Part shown: piece after piece, positions 16,201-25,384 of the stretch
Numbering within the stretch: position 1 is the first letter of the stretch
How the letters are laid out: every line of letters begins with the position of its first letter
NCBI GenBank assembly: GCA_045579045.1
Contig: JAZNLL010000076.1
Location: 4,999 to 68,998 of the forward strand
DNA length: 64,000 bases
Direction: 5' to 3'
Source: Avoscillospira sp045579045
GTDB taxonomy: Bacteria > Bacillota > Clostridia > Oscillospirales > Oscillospiraceae
Made by a program: the position numbers and the translations under genes
The notes under the pieces: model-generated
Told to the model about the DNA's origin: nothing
The model's input: only the letters and a program-made list of their open reading frames with translations
The model's database searches: none

Positions 16201-17964
16201 ATGAAAACTCGGATTCAGAAATTAAAAGGTCAGCTGGAGGCTGCGGGCGGTCATCGGCAGGCCGATCTGCTGCTGAAAAATCTGCAGCTTGTGGATGTAT
16301 ACACCAAGGAGATACGCCCTGCTTCCATCAGCATTTATGATGGTCACATCGTGGCCATTGACCCGGACCCGACTGTAGGTGCGGCAGAAACCATCGATTG
16401 TGGCGGTCAGTATGCTGTTCCCGGTTTTATGGATGCCCATGTTCATGTGGAGACCACCCTGCTGACACCGGAGGCTCTGGCAGAGGTCATCGTCCCCTGG
16501 GGCACCACCACCCTCATGGTAGATGCCATGGAGATTGCCAATGTAGCAGGCGAAGAAGGCTTGCTGGCTCTGGTAGATCAGGCAGAAAAGCTGCCCTTCC
16601 GTATGTTTTTGGAAATTCCCTCCCGTGTGCCTACGGCACCGGGACTGGAGACCACCGGCGGTGTTCTGGGGCCTGCTGAGGTCAAGAATCTGCTGGCACG
16701 GCCCGAAAGCGTCAGTCTGGGTGAACTGGATCCTTCCAAAATTCTGGATCTGCGGGATGAGTATCTGGAAAAGGTGCTGACCGCCATGGATGCCGGTTGT
16801 GTCTGCAACGGTCATGCCATCGGTCTTGGCCCTCTGGAACTGAACATGTATGCCGCAGGTCATCTGACGGACGACCATGAGTGCGTCACCTACGAAGAAC
16901 TGCTCAACCGCCTGCGGGTGGGCATTTCCGTGTTCATTCGGGAAGGCAGCAGCGAACGCAACGGGCGGGAACTGCTGACCGGTGTGGCAGAACACAAACT
17001 GCCCACAGAGCATATCATGTTCTGCACCGACGACAAGCATGTGCAGGACATCGTCCGGGAAGGACATATCAGCTACAATGTGCAGCTGGCCATTGATGCA
17101 GGAATTGATCCCGTTGAGGCCATTCAGATGGCAACCTTGAACACCGCCCGTCACTTCCGCATGGAAGACCGGCTGGGTTCTCTGACACCGGGTCGTCTGG
17201 CAGACCTGATGCTCCTGCCGGATCTGAAGACCATTCGTCCCAGTCTGGTGCTGAAGGACGGTCGTGTGGTAGCAGAAAACGGCATTGCCGTCAAGGCAGA
17301 ACCGAAAACTTATCCGGAGCATCTATTTGAAACGGTACATGTCTCTCCTGCCCTGTCTGAAGCGGATTTTGCCATCCGTGCCGAAGGTGCAAGTGCCCGG
17401 TGCCGTGTGATTGAGCTGATTAAAGATCAGATCATCAACCGGGAAGGCGATGCATGGATGGAAGTCCGGGACGGCAGAATCGCAGCCGATCCTGCACGGG
17501 ATCTGCTGAAGCTCTCTGTGGTGGAACGCTACGGCAAGAACGGCCGTGTCTGCAGCGCATTGGTTCACGGCTTCAAGCTGAAAAAGGGTGCGCTGGCATC
17601 TTCTGTATCCCACGATCACCACAATATCGTAGTGGTGGGCACCAATGACCGGGATATGCTGTTGGCCGTCCGGGAGTTGGAGCGTCTGCAGGGCGGCTTC
17701 GCCTGTGTGGCAGACGGTCAGGTGAAGGCCTCCGTTGCACTGCCTCTGGGTGGACTGATGAGCCCCCTGCCTGCAGGCGATGTGATGGCACAGATGGAGA
17801 TTGCCAACGAGGCTGTGGCAGCCCTTGGCTGCCCCATGGCATCTCCTTTTATGACATTGTCCTTTATCTCTCTACCCACTGTTCCCGATCTGGGTCTGAC
17901 GGATGTTGGACTCATCGATGTTCTGAAGCACACCACCTGCGACCTGGTTCTGGAAATCAAGTAA
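16201..17964 (+). CDS. ade: Adenine deaminase
   Basis: 587 residues of the bacterial Ade type in the amidohydrolase superfamily; converts adenine to hypoxanthine and ammonia. Metal-binding motif GFMDAHVHVETTLLTPEALA (about 75-95) is diagnostic, followed by CNGHAIGLG, DDHECVTYEE and FCTDDKHVQDI, which supply the remaining ligands and the catalytic Asp. The C-terminal domain contains SVSHDHHNIVVVGTND, typical of Ade and absent from other amidohydrolases. The ATG at 16201 has GGAG ten bases upstream; an ATG at 16186 in the same frame has none. It adjoins the xanthine-dehydrogenase-type operon, consistent with adenine to hypoxanthine to xanthine/urate conversion. Confidence 0.95.
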   Translation: MKTRIQKLKGQLEAAGGHRQADLLLKNLQLVDVYTKEIRPASISIYDGHIVAIDPDPTVGAAETIDCGGQYAVPGFMDAHVHVETTLLTPEALAEVIVPWGTTTLMVDAMEIANVAGEEGLLALVDQAEKLPFRMFLEIPSRVPTAPGLETTGGVLGPAEVKNLLARPESVSLGELDPSKILDLRDEYLEKVLTAMDAGCVCNGHAIGLGPLELNMYAAGHLTDDHECVTYEELLNRLRVGISVFIREGSSERNGRELLTGVAEHKLPTEHIMFCTDDKHVQDIVREGHISYNVQLAIDAGIDPVEAIQMATLNTARHFRMEDRLGSLTPGRLADLMLLPDLKTIRPSLVLKDGRVVAENGIAVKAEPKTYPEHLFETVHVSPALSEADFAIRAEGASARCRVIELIKDQIINREGDAWMEVRDGRIAADPARDLLKLSVVERYGKNGRVCSALVHGFKLKKGALASSVSHDHHNIVVVGTNDRDMLLAVRELERLQGGFACVADGQVKASVALPLGGLMSPLPAGDVMAQMEIANEAVAALGCPMASPFMTLSFISLPTVPDLGLTDVGLIDVLKHTTCDLVLEIK

Positions 17965-17969
17965 GATAA

Positions 17970-18006
17970 AGAAGGCTTCTGCACTTTTGCAGAAGCCTTC
18001 TTTTTA
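17970..18006. terminator. Bidirectional terminator between ade and the molybdoenzyme operon
   Basis: AGAAGGCTTCTGCA, loop CTTT, TGCAGAAGCCTTCT, then TTTTATTTTT; on the other strand the stem is followed by TTTATC. It serves the two converging units. Confidence 0.92.
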
Positions 18007-18477
18007 TTTTTCTCTTCTGGCAGCAGCCACTTCTGTAATGGCATCCACCATCTGCTGATAGCCGGTACAGCGGCACAGGTTGCCGCTGAGACCACGGCGG
18101 ATCTCTTCTTCGGAAGGATCGGGATTTCTGGAAAGCAGATGCTCTGCAGAAACGATCATGCCGGGAGAGCAGAACCCACACTGAATGGCACCGTGACGGA
18201 TGAAGGCATCCTGAATCTCGCTCATGCGTCCGTCCTGTGCCAGACCCTCAATGGTGGTAATGCTGCGTCCTTCTGCCAGCAGCGCCAGATACAGGCAGCT
18301 GTTGACGCTGACGCCGTCCACCAGAACGGTGCAGGCACCGCAGTCACCTTCACCGCAGCCTTCCTTTGTACCGGTCAGACCAAGATCCTCCCGTAAAAAT
18401 GCCAGAAGAGTGCGGTCATCAGACACAGTCCGCTCCACAGGAACACCGTTTACGGTGCAATGTAAAATCTGACTCAT
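18004..18477 (-). CDS. Xanthine dehydrogenase-type 2Fe-2S subunit
   Basis: 157 residues. Two [2Fe-2S] clusters are visible: the plant-ferredoxin type CGEGDCGACTV and the C-terminal alpha-helical type CGFCSPGM with CRCTGY. This subunit passes electrons from the molybdenum site to FAD. The start overlaps the FAD-subunit stop by four bases. Xanthine oxidation fits the adenine deaminase and purine transporter next door, but other N-heterocycle hydroxylases of the same family (e.g. nicotinate or purine hydroxylase) share this layout. Confidence 0.93.
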   Translation of the reverse strand: MSQILHCTVNGVPVERTVSDDRTLLAFLREDLGLTGTKEGCGEGDCGACTVLVDGVSVNSCLYLALLAEGRSITTIEGLAQDGRMSEIQDAFIRHGAIQCGFCSPGMIVSAEHLLSRNPDPSEEEIRRGLSGNLCRCTGYQQMVDAITEVAAARREK

Positions 18478-19301
18478 GCCATTACCTCCTTCACCATGGA
18501 TTTCAGCAAATTGACACAGACCTTCCGTCGGTAGGATGCCGTCGCCCAGCGGTCATCAATGGGCGCAATTTCCGTGAGGATTTCCTCGCAGGCACGGGAA
18601 AGACGGGCTGCATCCAAAGGCCCTTCGTTGAGTATCTCCATGGTTTTGACGCAAAGCCGGGGTGTAGGCGCAGCCGCTCCCACTGCCACAGACCATCCAT
18701 TGGACGGAGCATGTGCCACAGCCATGTTGATGCAGGAAACCGCCAGTGCGTTTCGCTTGCCCACCTTAGTGAAGAGAGAAACGGAGCCGATGCTCCGGGG
18801 AATGACGATCTCCGTAATAATCTCACCCGGCAGAAGATTGGTTTTGAACACATGGACGAACAGGTCCTTGACCGGCAGTTCCCGACTGCCTTCGGGACCT
18901 TCCAGACGCAGAACCGCATCCAGAGCCAGCAAGGGTGCGGCAGCATCGGAAGAAGGTGCGCCGCCGGCGATGTTTCCGGCAAGGGTGGCTCTGTTTCGAA
19001 TCTGAGGTCCGCCCGTCTCGACAGCGGATTGCCAGAGGCAATAAGCCTGTTCTTTCAGAGCCGCACAGTTTTCGATTTCGTCCATGGTGGTGCAGGCACC
19101 GATGACGATGCCATCGGCGGTTTCCCGGATGCCATGGAGGGCAGAAATACCTTCCAGACTGATGAGATGGCTGCCGATATCCGCGCCGTTATGGTGATTG
19201 ACCAGCAGAACGGTGCCGCCTGCCAGATAGGTGCCGCCGGTCTGCCGATACAGTTCCAGCGCTTCCTCTATGGAATTGGGTCGATGCAGATGAAAATGCA
19301 T
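18474..19301 (-). CDS. Xanthine dehydrogenase-type FAD-binding subunit
   Basis: 275 residues, the usual length of the separate FAD subunit (CoxM/XdhB type). FAD motifs AGGTVLLVNHHNG (near residue 27) and TLAGNIAGGAPSSDAAAPLL are present, with the CO-dehydrogenase flavoprotein C-terminal domain after about residue 165. It lies 24 bases after the large subunit and overlaps the iron-sulfur subunit, giving the order molybdenum-FAD-FeS in one operon. Confidence 0.92.
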   Translation of the reverse strand: MHFHLHRPNSIEEALELYRQTGGTYLAGGTVLLVNHHNGADIGSHLISLEGISALHGIRETADGIVIGACTTMDEIENCAALKEQAYCLWQSAVETGGPQIRNRATLAGNIAGGAPSSDAAAPLLALDAVLRLEGPEGSRELPVKDLFVHVFKTNLLPGEIITEIVIPRSIGSVSLFTKVGKRNALAVSCINMAVAHAPSNGWSVAVGAAAPTPRLCVKTMEILNEGPLDAARLSRACEEILTEIAPIDDRWATASYRRKVCVNLLKSMVKEVMA

Positions 19302-19325
19302 ATGGATCCCCTTTCGTGAAACAAG

Positions 19326-21416
19326 TCAGAAGGTTGCGGAGACTTCCAGTGCCTCCAGAATTTTCTCCCGGTCGAGGGGGAGACTGTTTGCCCGCAGCGC
19401 AGGACAAAGCTGCTTCAAGGCAGCAGTGATGGCAGGTGCCAGCGCCACCGTGGAAGCCTCTGCGATGCCCTTTGCCCCGTAAGGGCCGGTCTCTTCGTAG
19501 GACGGGACATTTTCGTTGACCATGCGGGGCGCATCCAAAGCCGTGGGCATGATGTAGTTGGAGAAGTTGGTCTCCAGACTGCGTCCGTCCCGATAGCGGA
19601 TCTGTTCCGCCAGGGCATAGCCTGTGGACATGGCGATACCGCCGTAGATCTGACCTGCCATCATGACAGGGTTGATGATATTGCCTGCTTCGGTCACATT
19701 ATAGGCATCCAGAAGCTGTACCGTGCCGGTCACAGGGTCTACCTTCAGCTTGGCACCCTGCACAATAAAACCGAACATGGAATGGACACCGTCTTCACCG
19801 GGAATCTCCGGGAACACACAAACACCTTCGGCATAGGTTTTCCCTGCGCGGATCTTTTTGGCGGCTTCCATAATGGCATTGCCGCAGCCGTAGGTGGTGC
19901 GGCTGGCGGCGGTGGACCCGCTGTCCACGGTTTCTTCTGTATTGCCCATCCGCATTTCGATGGCAGAGAGAGGAACACCCAGCGCATCTGCCGCGATCAT
20001 AGCCAGAATGGTCTCGCTGCCCTGACCGATATCCACCAGACCGATGCGGACAATGTAACGATCCTCCGCTTTCTTTTCGATCTGGGCAATGGAGGTGTCG
20101 GGAACGTGCTTGCCCATGCCGCTGCTCATCATACCGGCAGCAATGCCGTAGCCGATCCCGGGCTGGGGGTGATGCTTCATTTCCTGATAGAAATCGCTCT
20201 TTTCAAACATCCGCAGGGCTTCTTCAAAACCAACGGAATACTCCATCACAGCACCCATGGGGCCGCTCTGACCGCGGTGGATGGCATTGCGGATACGAAT
20301 TTCCAGCGGATCGATACCGAGTTTCTCCGCTGCCAGATTCATCAGATGCTCCACCGCCATGGCACTCTGGGGTGCACCGAAACCACGCATAGCGGAGGCA
20401 GGAGCATGGTTGGTATAGGCCAGCCAACCATCCAGCTTCGCACTGGGAATATAGTAGGGACCGGTCATATGCTCCGTACCCAAACCAAGCACGGCAGGTC
20501 CGAGAATGGCATAGGCACCGGTGTCCATCCACATTTTCCCTTCAAAAGCCAGTGCCTTTCCTTCCCGGGAAAAGCCCATTTTCGCATAGACGACAGCGCT
20601 GTGACGCTTCATGCCGTAGCGGATATTTTCCTCCCGGCTGAAAACGCATCTGGCAGGTCGACCGGTATAGTGGGTCACCACGGCGGCGAAGATCTGTGCC
20701 GTGTTGCCGTCCTTGCCACCGAAACCGCCGCCGACGGTGGCAGCTTTGGAGGTGATCTTCTCCTTTGGAATTTGCAGAACAGAGGCAATCATATCCCGAT
20801 CGGCAAAGGCATTCTGGGTAGAGGAGATCAGACACAGGCGGCCATCCTCATCCCGATAGGTAAAGGCTGCCTCCGGCTCCAGGAAACCGTGAGCCTGCAC
20901 AGGCATTTCAAAGGTTTCCTCCAGAACAAAGGCACATTTTTCAAAATCCTCCGCGATATTGCCTTTGTCGCTGTGGAATTCGGAGCAGAGGTTTCCTGTT
21001 TCGAACACGCGTGGAGACGAAGCTTCCAACGCAGCCCGCATATCCTCCACCGTTTCCAGGGGTTCCAGTTCCACCTTCACCTGTGCGGCAAGGGAGCGGG
21101 CTTCCTCCAGGGTGCCGGCCGCTACGATGGCAACAGGCTCGCCCATGTAGCGAACCTTTTCCGCTGCCAGAACCGGCTGATCGTTCATTATGGAAGGCAG
21201 CACATTGACGGGAATGTCTGCCGCGGTATAGCAATATGTACCCTCCTGCGGAGGCGGGAGCTGAACACCCAGCAGTTTGCCATGGGCAATGGGGGAACGA
21301 ACCAGCACCACATGAAGCAGGTTCGGTGCGGTGTAATCCGCAGTATAGAGGGCCTTACCGGTTGCTTTGTCGGGAACATCCAACCGGACGGCAGAGGTGC
21401 CAACGAGTTTTGACAT
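19326..21416 (-). CDS. Xanthine dehydrogenase-type molybdopterin subunit
   Basis: 696 residues, the catalytic large subunit of the xanthine oxidase family. Family motifs: GGGFGGKDGN (first molybdopterin contact), SAMRGFGAPQ, GLVDIGQGSETI and the C-terminal GPYGAKGIAEAS, the region carrying the catalytic Glu. It is shorter than the ~750-residue aerobic homologues, as common in anaerobes. ATG with AGGAGG nine bases upstream. No molybdenum-cofactor or selenium-insertion genes are seen nearby. The exact heterocycle is inferred to be a purine from neighbours. Confidence 0.92.
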   Translation of the reverse strand: MSKLVGTSAVRLDVPDKATGKALYTADYTAPNLLHVVLVRSPIAHGKLLGVQLPPPQEGTYCYTAADIPVNVLPSIMNDQPVLAAEKVRYMGEPVAIVAAGTLEEARSLAAQVKVELEPLETVEDMRAALEASSPRVFETGNLCSEFHSDKGNIAEDFEKCAFVLEETFEMPVQAHGFLEPEAAFTYRDEDGRLCLISSTQNAFADRDMIASVLQIPKEKITSKAATVGGGFGGKDGNTAQIFAAVVTHYTGRPARCVFSREENIRYGMKRHSAVVYAKMGFSREGKALAFEGKMWMDTGAYAILGPAVLGLGTEHMTGPYYIPSAKLDGWLAYTNHAPASAMRGFGAPQSAMAVEHLMNLAAEKLGIDPLEIRIRNAIHRGQSGPMGAVMEYSVGFEEALRMFEKSDFYQEMKHHPQPGIGYGIAAGMMSSGMGKHVPDTSIAQIEKKAEDRYIVRIGLVDIGQGSETILAMIAADALGVPLSAIEMRMGNTEETVDSGSTAASRTTYGCGNAIMEAAKKIRAGKTYAEGVCVFPEIPGEDGVHSMFGFIVQGAKLKVDPVTGTVQLLDAYNVTEAGNIINPVMMAGQIYGGIAMSTGYALAEQIRYRDGRSLETNFSNYIMPTALDAPRMVNENVPSYEETGPYGAKGIAEASTVALAPAITAALKQLCPALRANSLPLDREKILEALEVSATF

Positions 21417-21451
21417 CTGTGCTTCCTCCTGAAATCAAAAATCTTCAACAT

Positions 21452-21480
21452 ATTTTACCATAGGCGGCAGATAAGTGCAA
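21452..21480 (-). promoter_or_regulatory. Promoter of the molybdoenzyme operon
   Basis: Minus strand TTGCAC (21475-21480), 17-bp spacer, TAAAAT (21452-21457), 36 bp before the large-subunit start. Confidence 0.7.
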
Positions 21481-21534
21481 GCTGTCGAAAAAGTAAAAAT
21501 ATGCCGTAATTTCCAAGAAACAGATGACTTTCTG

Positions 21535-21563
21535 TTGACAGTGTTCGCCATTGCTGATATAAT
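21535..21563 (+). promoter_or_regulatory. Consensus promoter of the BMP transporter operon
   Basis: Perfect TTGACA (21535-21540), 17-bp spacer, perfect TATAAT (21558-21563). The leader to the start codon is about 130 nt; I see no purine riboswitch in it. Confidence 0.85.
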
Positions 21564-21701
21564 TTATTGGCTACTGAATGATTTTCCCTGTTTCCTGCGA
21601 TGTTTTTTCATACACATTCAACGGAAACAGTTGGCAATTGCCGAACGGAAAATAGAAAGAAAGTAACACGAATCAGTAAGAAAGAAAAGGAGAATTCCAA
21701 C

Positions 21702-22718
21702 ATGAACATGAAGAAGATCCTGGCTCTGGTGCTGGCCCTGGTTATGGTGCTGGCTCTGGTCGCCTGCGGTGCCGAAAAGGCTCCCGCCGAAGAAGAAACC
21801 GCCGACAAGATGAAGGTCGCTCTGGTTCTGCCCGGCAAGAAGGATGACGTTTCCTTCAACCAGGCTATGTACAGAGGCATGAACGACTACTTCAACGCTC
21901 ACTCCGAAGAGATCGAGCTGACTGTTGTCGAGAACATCTACGATGTCGCTGACATCACCCCCGCTCTGACTGAGTATGCTGATACCGGTTACGATGTCGT
22001 CATCGGCCATGGCTATCAGTTCTCCGAGCCCGTTGTCACCGTTGCCGGTCAGTATCCCGAAGTCGCTTTCCTGCTGGGCTGCGGCGTTATTGATCCCATT
22101 GCCAATGCTTCTCAGTATGATGTTCAGCTGGAAGCCGGCGGCTATCTGATGGGCGTCATCGCTGCTCTGGCTACTCAGAGCAACCAGATCGGCGTCATCG
22201 GCGGCGGCGAAGGCAGCGAGATCACTCGCGGCCACGAAGGCTTCAAGCAGGGCGCCAAGTCCATCAACCCCGACATCGAGATCCAGGAAGTCTACACCGG
22301 CGACTGGACTGACACTGCCGGCGCTTATGAAGCTGCTATCGGCATGTACGACTCCGGCGTTGATGTCATCTGGCACTCCGGCGACGGCATCGGTCTGGGC
22401 GTTGTTCAGGCTGCTGAAGAAAAGGATATGTATGTTCTGGGCAATGTGGAAGACCAGTATGACCTGGCTCCCAACAATGTTCTGTCCGGTCTGCAGTATC
22501 AGTGGGGCAATGCTCTGGAAACCATCTTCGCCTCCATCAATGACGGCACCTTCTTCGCTGAAGGCAAGGAAATCGTCATGATCAATGTGGGCAACGGCGG
22601 TCTGTCCATGACCGAGCTGAACGACGTTAAGGGCTGGCTGACCGAGGAAGACATCGCTGCTATCGAAGATGTCTATGCTCAGCTGGGCGAAAACGCAATC
22701 GAGTTTGCTGCTCACTAA
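21702..22718 (+). CDS. BMP-family nucleoside/purine-binding lipoprotein
   Basis: 338 residues. Signal peptide with lipobox LALVAC (lipid Cys22), then the periplasmic-binding BMP (PnrA/Med-like) fold: DDVSFNQAMYRGMNDYF, VVIGHGYQFSEPV, GVIGGGEGSEITRGHEGFKQG and DVIWHSGDGIGLGVVQAA. BMP proteins capture nucleosides or purines for an ABC importer, and the ATPase and two permeases follow. The coding sequence uses a narrow set of C-ending and CTG codons, as in highly expressed genes. ATG at 21702 has AAAGGAG upstream. Substrate is inferred from family and the adjacent purine genes. Confidence 0.93.
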   Translation: MNMKKILALVLALVMVLALVACGAEKAPAEEETADKMKVALVLPGKKDDVSFNQAMYRGMNDYFNAHSEEIELTVVENIYDVADITPALTEYADTGYDVVIGHGYQFSEPVVTVAGQYPEVAFLLGCGVIDPIANASQYDVQLEAGGYLMGVIAALATQSNQIGVIGGGEGSEITRGHEGFKQGAKSINPDIEIQEVYTGDWTDTAGAYEAAIGMYDSGVDVIWHSGDGIGLGVVQAAEEKDMYVLGNVEDQYDLAPNNVLSGLQYQWGNALETIFASINDGTFFAEGKEIVMINVGNGGLSMTELNDVKGWLTEEDIAAIEDVYAQLGENAIEFAAH

Positions 22719-22733
22719 TTGATTGTTAACCAG

Positions 22734-22766
22734 AAAGGGGCTTGCCTTCGGACAAGCCCCTTTTTT
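22734..22766 (+). terminator. Intra-operon terminator after the binding protein
   Basis: AAAGGGGCTTG with CAAGCCCCTTT around CCTTCGGA, followed by TTTTTT. It probably reduces transcription into the ATPase and permease genes, so the binding protein is made in excess. Confidence 0.88.
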
Positions 22767-22799
22767 GAACTACTGATTTGTTTTTTTGGGAGGGATATC

Positions 22800-24326
22800 A
22801 TGGATACTTTTGTCGTTGAGATGAAAGGTGTCACCAAGATTTTCAACGGAGTCAAAGCCAATGATTCTGTTGACTTCCAGCTGAAAAAAGGCTCCATTCA
22901 CGGTCTTCTTGGCGAAAACGGCGCCGGTAAGACAACGCTGATGAACATTCTTTACGGTCTTTACCAGCAGGAAGAAGGCAAAGTGTATATCAATGGCAAG
23001 GAAGAGGATATCCATTCTCCCACCAAAGCCATTTCTCTTGGCATCGGCATGGTGCATCAGCATTTCATGCTGGCCCGTCCACTGACCGTGACGGAAAATG
23101 TGATGCTGGGCAAAAAGTCCCGCCGCGGCATCCTTCTGGATACCAAGGAAACTGCACGGGAACTGAAAGAGCTCTCTGATAAGTATCGGATGGGCATCGA
23201 CCCCAATTCCAAAATTTGGCAGCTTTCCGTGGGTGAGCAGCAGCGTGTGGAGATCATGACCGCCCTGTATATGGGTGCGGAAATTCTGATACTGGATGAG
23301 CCCACCGCTGTTCTGACGCCCCAGGAAACGGAAATTTTCTTCGAGACCCTGCGCCAGATGCGTGAGGACGGCAAGTCTATCATCCTCATCACCCACAAAC
23401 TGGAGGAAATATTGTCCATTGTGGATGAAGTGACCGTTCTGCGTGACGGCAAAATGATCGGCCGCCGCACGGTAGATGAAACTGTGACCAAGGACGATCT
23501 GAGCCGCATGATGGTAGGCCGTGATGTTCTGTTCCAGTTCCCTCCCGTGGAGAAAGATCCCGGCGAGATCAAGGTTCGTATTCAAAACCTCTCCGCCAAG
23601 AACGACAAGGGTGTTCTGGCTCTTGAGGATTTTTCCCTCGATATCCGTGAGGGTGAGATCGTAGGTCTTGCCGGTGTTGATGGAAACGGTCAGAAGGAAC
23701 TGTGTGAAGTTTTGACCGGTCTGCGTAGAGCCAAAACCGGCGACTACACCTTGAATGGAGAGTCCGTTCTGAACAAAACGCCCGAATTCTACATCAAGAA
23801 AAAGGTATCCTACATTCCCGAAGACCGCCATACCACAGGTCTGGCGCTCAACTGGACGCTGAAGAACAATCTGATTTTGAAAAAGCTGGATGAAGCCCCT
23901 ATTGCAAAGCGCGGTCTGCTGAGCAGAAAGGTCATCAACCGGAACTGGGAGACCATGCAGCAAGCCTATCAGATCAAGGCCAGCAGCGGTGACGACAAGG
24001 CTCGCAGCCTTTCCGGCGGTAACCAGCAGAAGGTGATTTTGGCACGGGAACTGAGTGCCGAGCCTGAGGTGCTGATCGCCAGCCAGCCCACCAGAGGTCT
24101 GGATATCGGCGCTGCCGAATATGTCCGTCAGCAGATTTTGAATGCCAGAAATCAGGGTGCAGCCGTGCTGATCATCTCCGCCGATCTGGAGGAGATCCTG
24201 CAGCTGTCCGATCGCATTGCTGTCATTTATGACGGTAAGCTGATGGGCATTCTCCCCCGCGGTGCGGACACCATGCAGGTCGGTGCCATGATGATGGGTC
24301 AGAAACAGGAGGAGGCTGAAGTATGA
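22800..24326 (+). CDS. Nucleoside ABC importer, double ATPase (YufO-like)
   Basis: 508 residues with two ABC domains, as in sugar/nucleoside importers. Domain 1: Walker A LLGENGAGKTTLMN, signature LSVGEQQRVEI, Walker B ILILDEPTAVLTP. Domain 2 has the degenerate Walker A GLAGVDGNGQKELCE typical of the family, signature LSGGNQQKVIL and SQPTRGLDIGA. ATG at 22800 has GGGAGGGA upstream. The stop overlaps the first permease by four bases. Confidence 0.94.
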   Translation: MDTFVVEMKGVTKIFNGVKANDSVDFQLKKGSIHGLLGENGAGKTTLMNILYGLYQQEEGKVYINGKEEDIHSPTKAISLGIGMVHQHFMLARPLTVTENVMLGKKSRRGILLDTKETARELKELSDKYRMGIDPNSKIWQLSVGEQQRVEIMTALYMGAEILILDEPTAVLTPQETEIFFETLRQMREDGKSIILITHKLEEILSIVDEVTVLRDGKMIGRRTVDETVTKDDLSRMMVGRDVLFQFPPVEKDPGEIKVRIQNLSAKNDKGVLALEDFSLDIREGEIVGLAGVDGNGQKELCEVLTGLRRAKTGDYTLNGESVLNKTPEFYIKKKVSYIPEDRHTTGLALNWTLKNNLILKKLDEAPIAKRGLLSRKVINRNWETMQQAYQIKASSGDDKARSLSGGNQQKVILARELSAEPEVLIASQPTRGLDIGAAEYVRQQILNARNQGAAVLIISADLEEILQLSDRIAVIYDGKLMGILPRGADTMQVGAMMMGQKQEEAEV

Positions 24327-25384
24327 ATCTGAACGTTAAAAAAGCAGCATCTCAGGTTCTGGGAACAGTCTGCATGATCCTGATTGCCCTGCTTCTGGGC
24401 GGTGTTCTGGTTGTGCTGACGGAAAACAGCCCCATGGAAGCCTACGGTGCCATCGTTCGCGGTGCCTTCGGTTCTCCCCAGAAGATCTGTGAGCTGTTTG
24501 TCAAGCTGATCCCCATTCTGATCATGGCTTTCGGCTCTTCCATCGCCTTCCGTGCCCAGCTCTGGAACATCGGTGCAGGCGGCCAGTTTATCATGTCTTC
24601 CATCGCGGCCACGGCCATTGCCCTGTATGTGCCCGTGCCCTTCGCCATCCGAATCCCCCTGTCTCTGATCTGCGCTGTCGCCGCAGGTGCTCTGTGGGCA
24701 GGCATTGCAGGTTGGCTCAAGAACAAGTTCAACGCCAATGAGGTCATCACGACCCTCATGCTGACCTACATCGCAGACTATTTCCTCATGTATCTGGTCA
24801 ACGGCCCCATGCAGGACCCGGCCTCCGATCTGACCCAGTCTGCGCTGGTTCCTGAGGAGATGTATCTGACCCGTCTGTTCGGTACTTACCGTCTCCACAG
24901 CGGCATTTTCCTGCTGATCGCGGTGATCGTCATCATGATCTTCTTCTGGCGCACCACCGTCGGCTACAGAATCGACCTGACCGGTCAGGGCAAGAAGGTG
25001 GCCACCTATGCCGGTGTCAACGTGAAGCGCACAGTCATGATCACCATGCTGATCTCCGGTGCTTTCGCAGGACTGGCCGGCTGGATCGAAACCTTCGGCA
25101 TCCAGTACCGCATTCTGACCGGCATCGCCGGTGACTACGGAAACATTGCCACCATCATTGCGCTGCTGGGCTCTTTGAATGTCTACGGCATCATCGCTTC
25201 CGCCGCCTTCTTTGCGATCCTGCTCTGCGGCGGTGCCAGTATGCAGCGTATGACGGAAGTTCCCTACTCCGTGGTGAATGTCATCCAAGGTCTGATCATC
25301 ATTCTGGTCATCGCCCGTACGACCTTCAGCGAGTTTATGACCAAGCTGTTCAAGGGCAGAAAGGAGAAGACACATGTTAAGTGA
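24323..25384 (+). CDS. Nucleoside ABC importer permease 1 (YufP-like)
   Basis: 353 residues with about ten hydrophobic segments; belongs to the BPD_transp_2 permease family used with BMP proteins. Typical stretches are FRAQLWNIGAGGQFIMSS and FNANEVITTLMLTYIADYFL, the latter being the conserved EVITTLMLNYIA motif, plus GINPKA-like AGVNVKRTVMI. It overlaps both neighbours, so stoichiometric expression with permease 2 is expected. Confidence 0.94.
   Translation: MNLNVKKAASQVLGTVCMILIALLLGGVLVVLTENSPMEAYGAIVRGAFGSPQKICELFVKLIPILIMAFGSSIAFRAQLWNIGAGGQFIMSSIAATAIALYVPVPFAIRIPLSLICAVAAGALWAGIAGWLKNKFNANEVITTLMLTYIADYFLMYLVNGPMQDPASDLTQSALVPEEMYLTRLFGTYRLHSGIFLLIAVIVIMIFFWRTTVGYRIDLTGQGKKVATYAGVNVKRTVMITMLISGAFAGLAGWIETFGIQYRILTGIAGDYGNIATIIALLGSLNVYGIIASAAFFAILLCGGASMQRMTEVPYSVVNVIQGLIIILVIARTTFSEFMTKLFKGRKEKTHVK

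Noticed and set aside
19326..21416. Carbon monoxide dehydrogenase (CoxL) as an alternative for the molybdenum subunit
   Set aside because: The CoxL active-site loop with its Cys (AYRCSFR type) is not present; the corresponding region reads SAMRGFGAPQ, as in xanthine dehydrogenase relatives.
21564..21701. Possible purine riboswitch in the BMP operon leader
   Set aside because: The conserved core motifs of guanine/adenine aptamers are not visible and no terminator or sequestering stem precedes the start.
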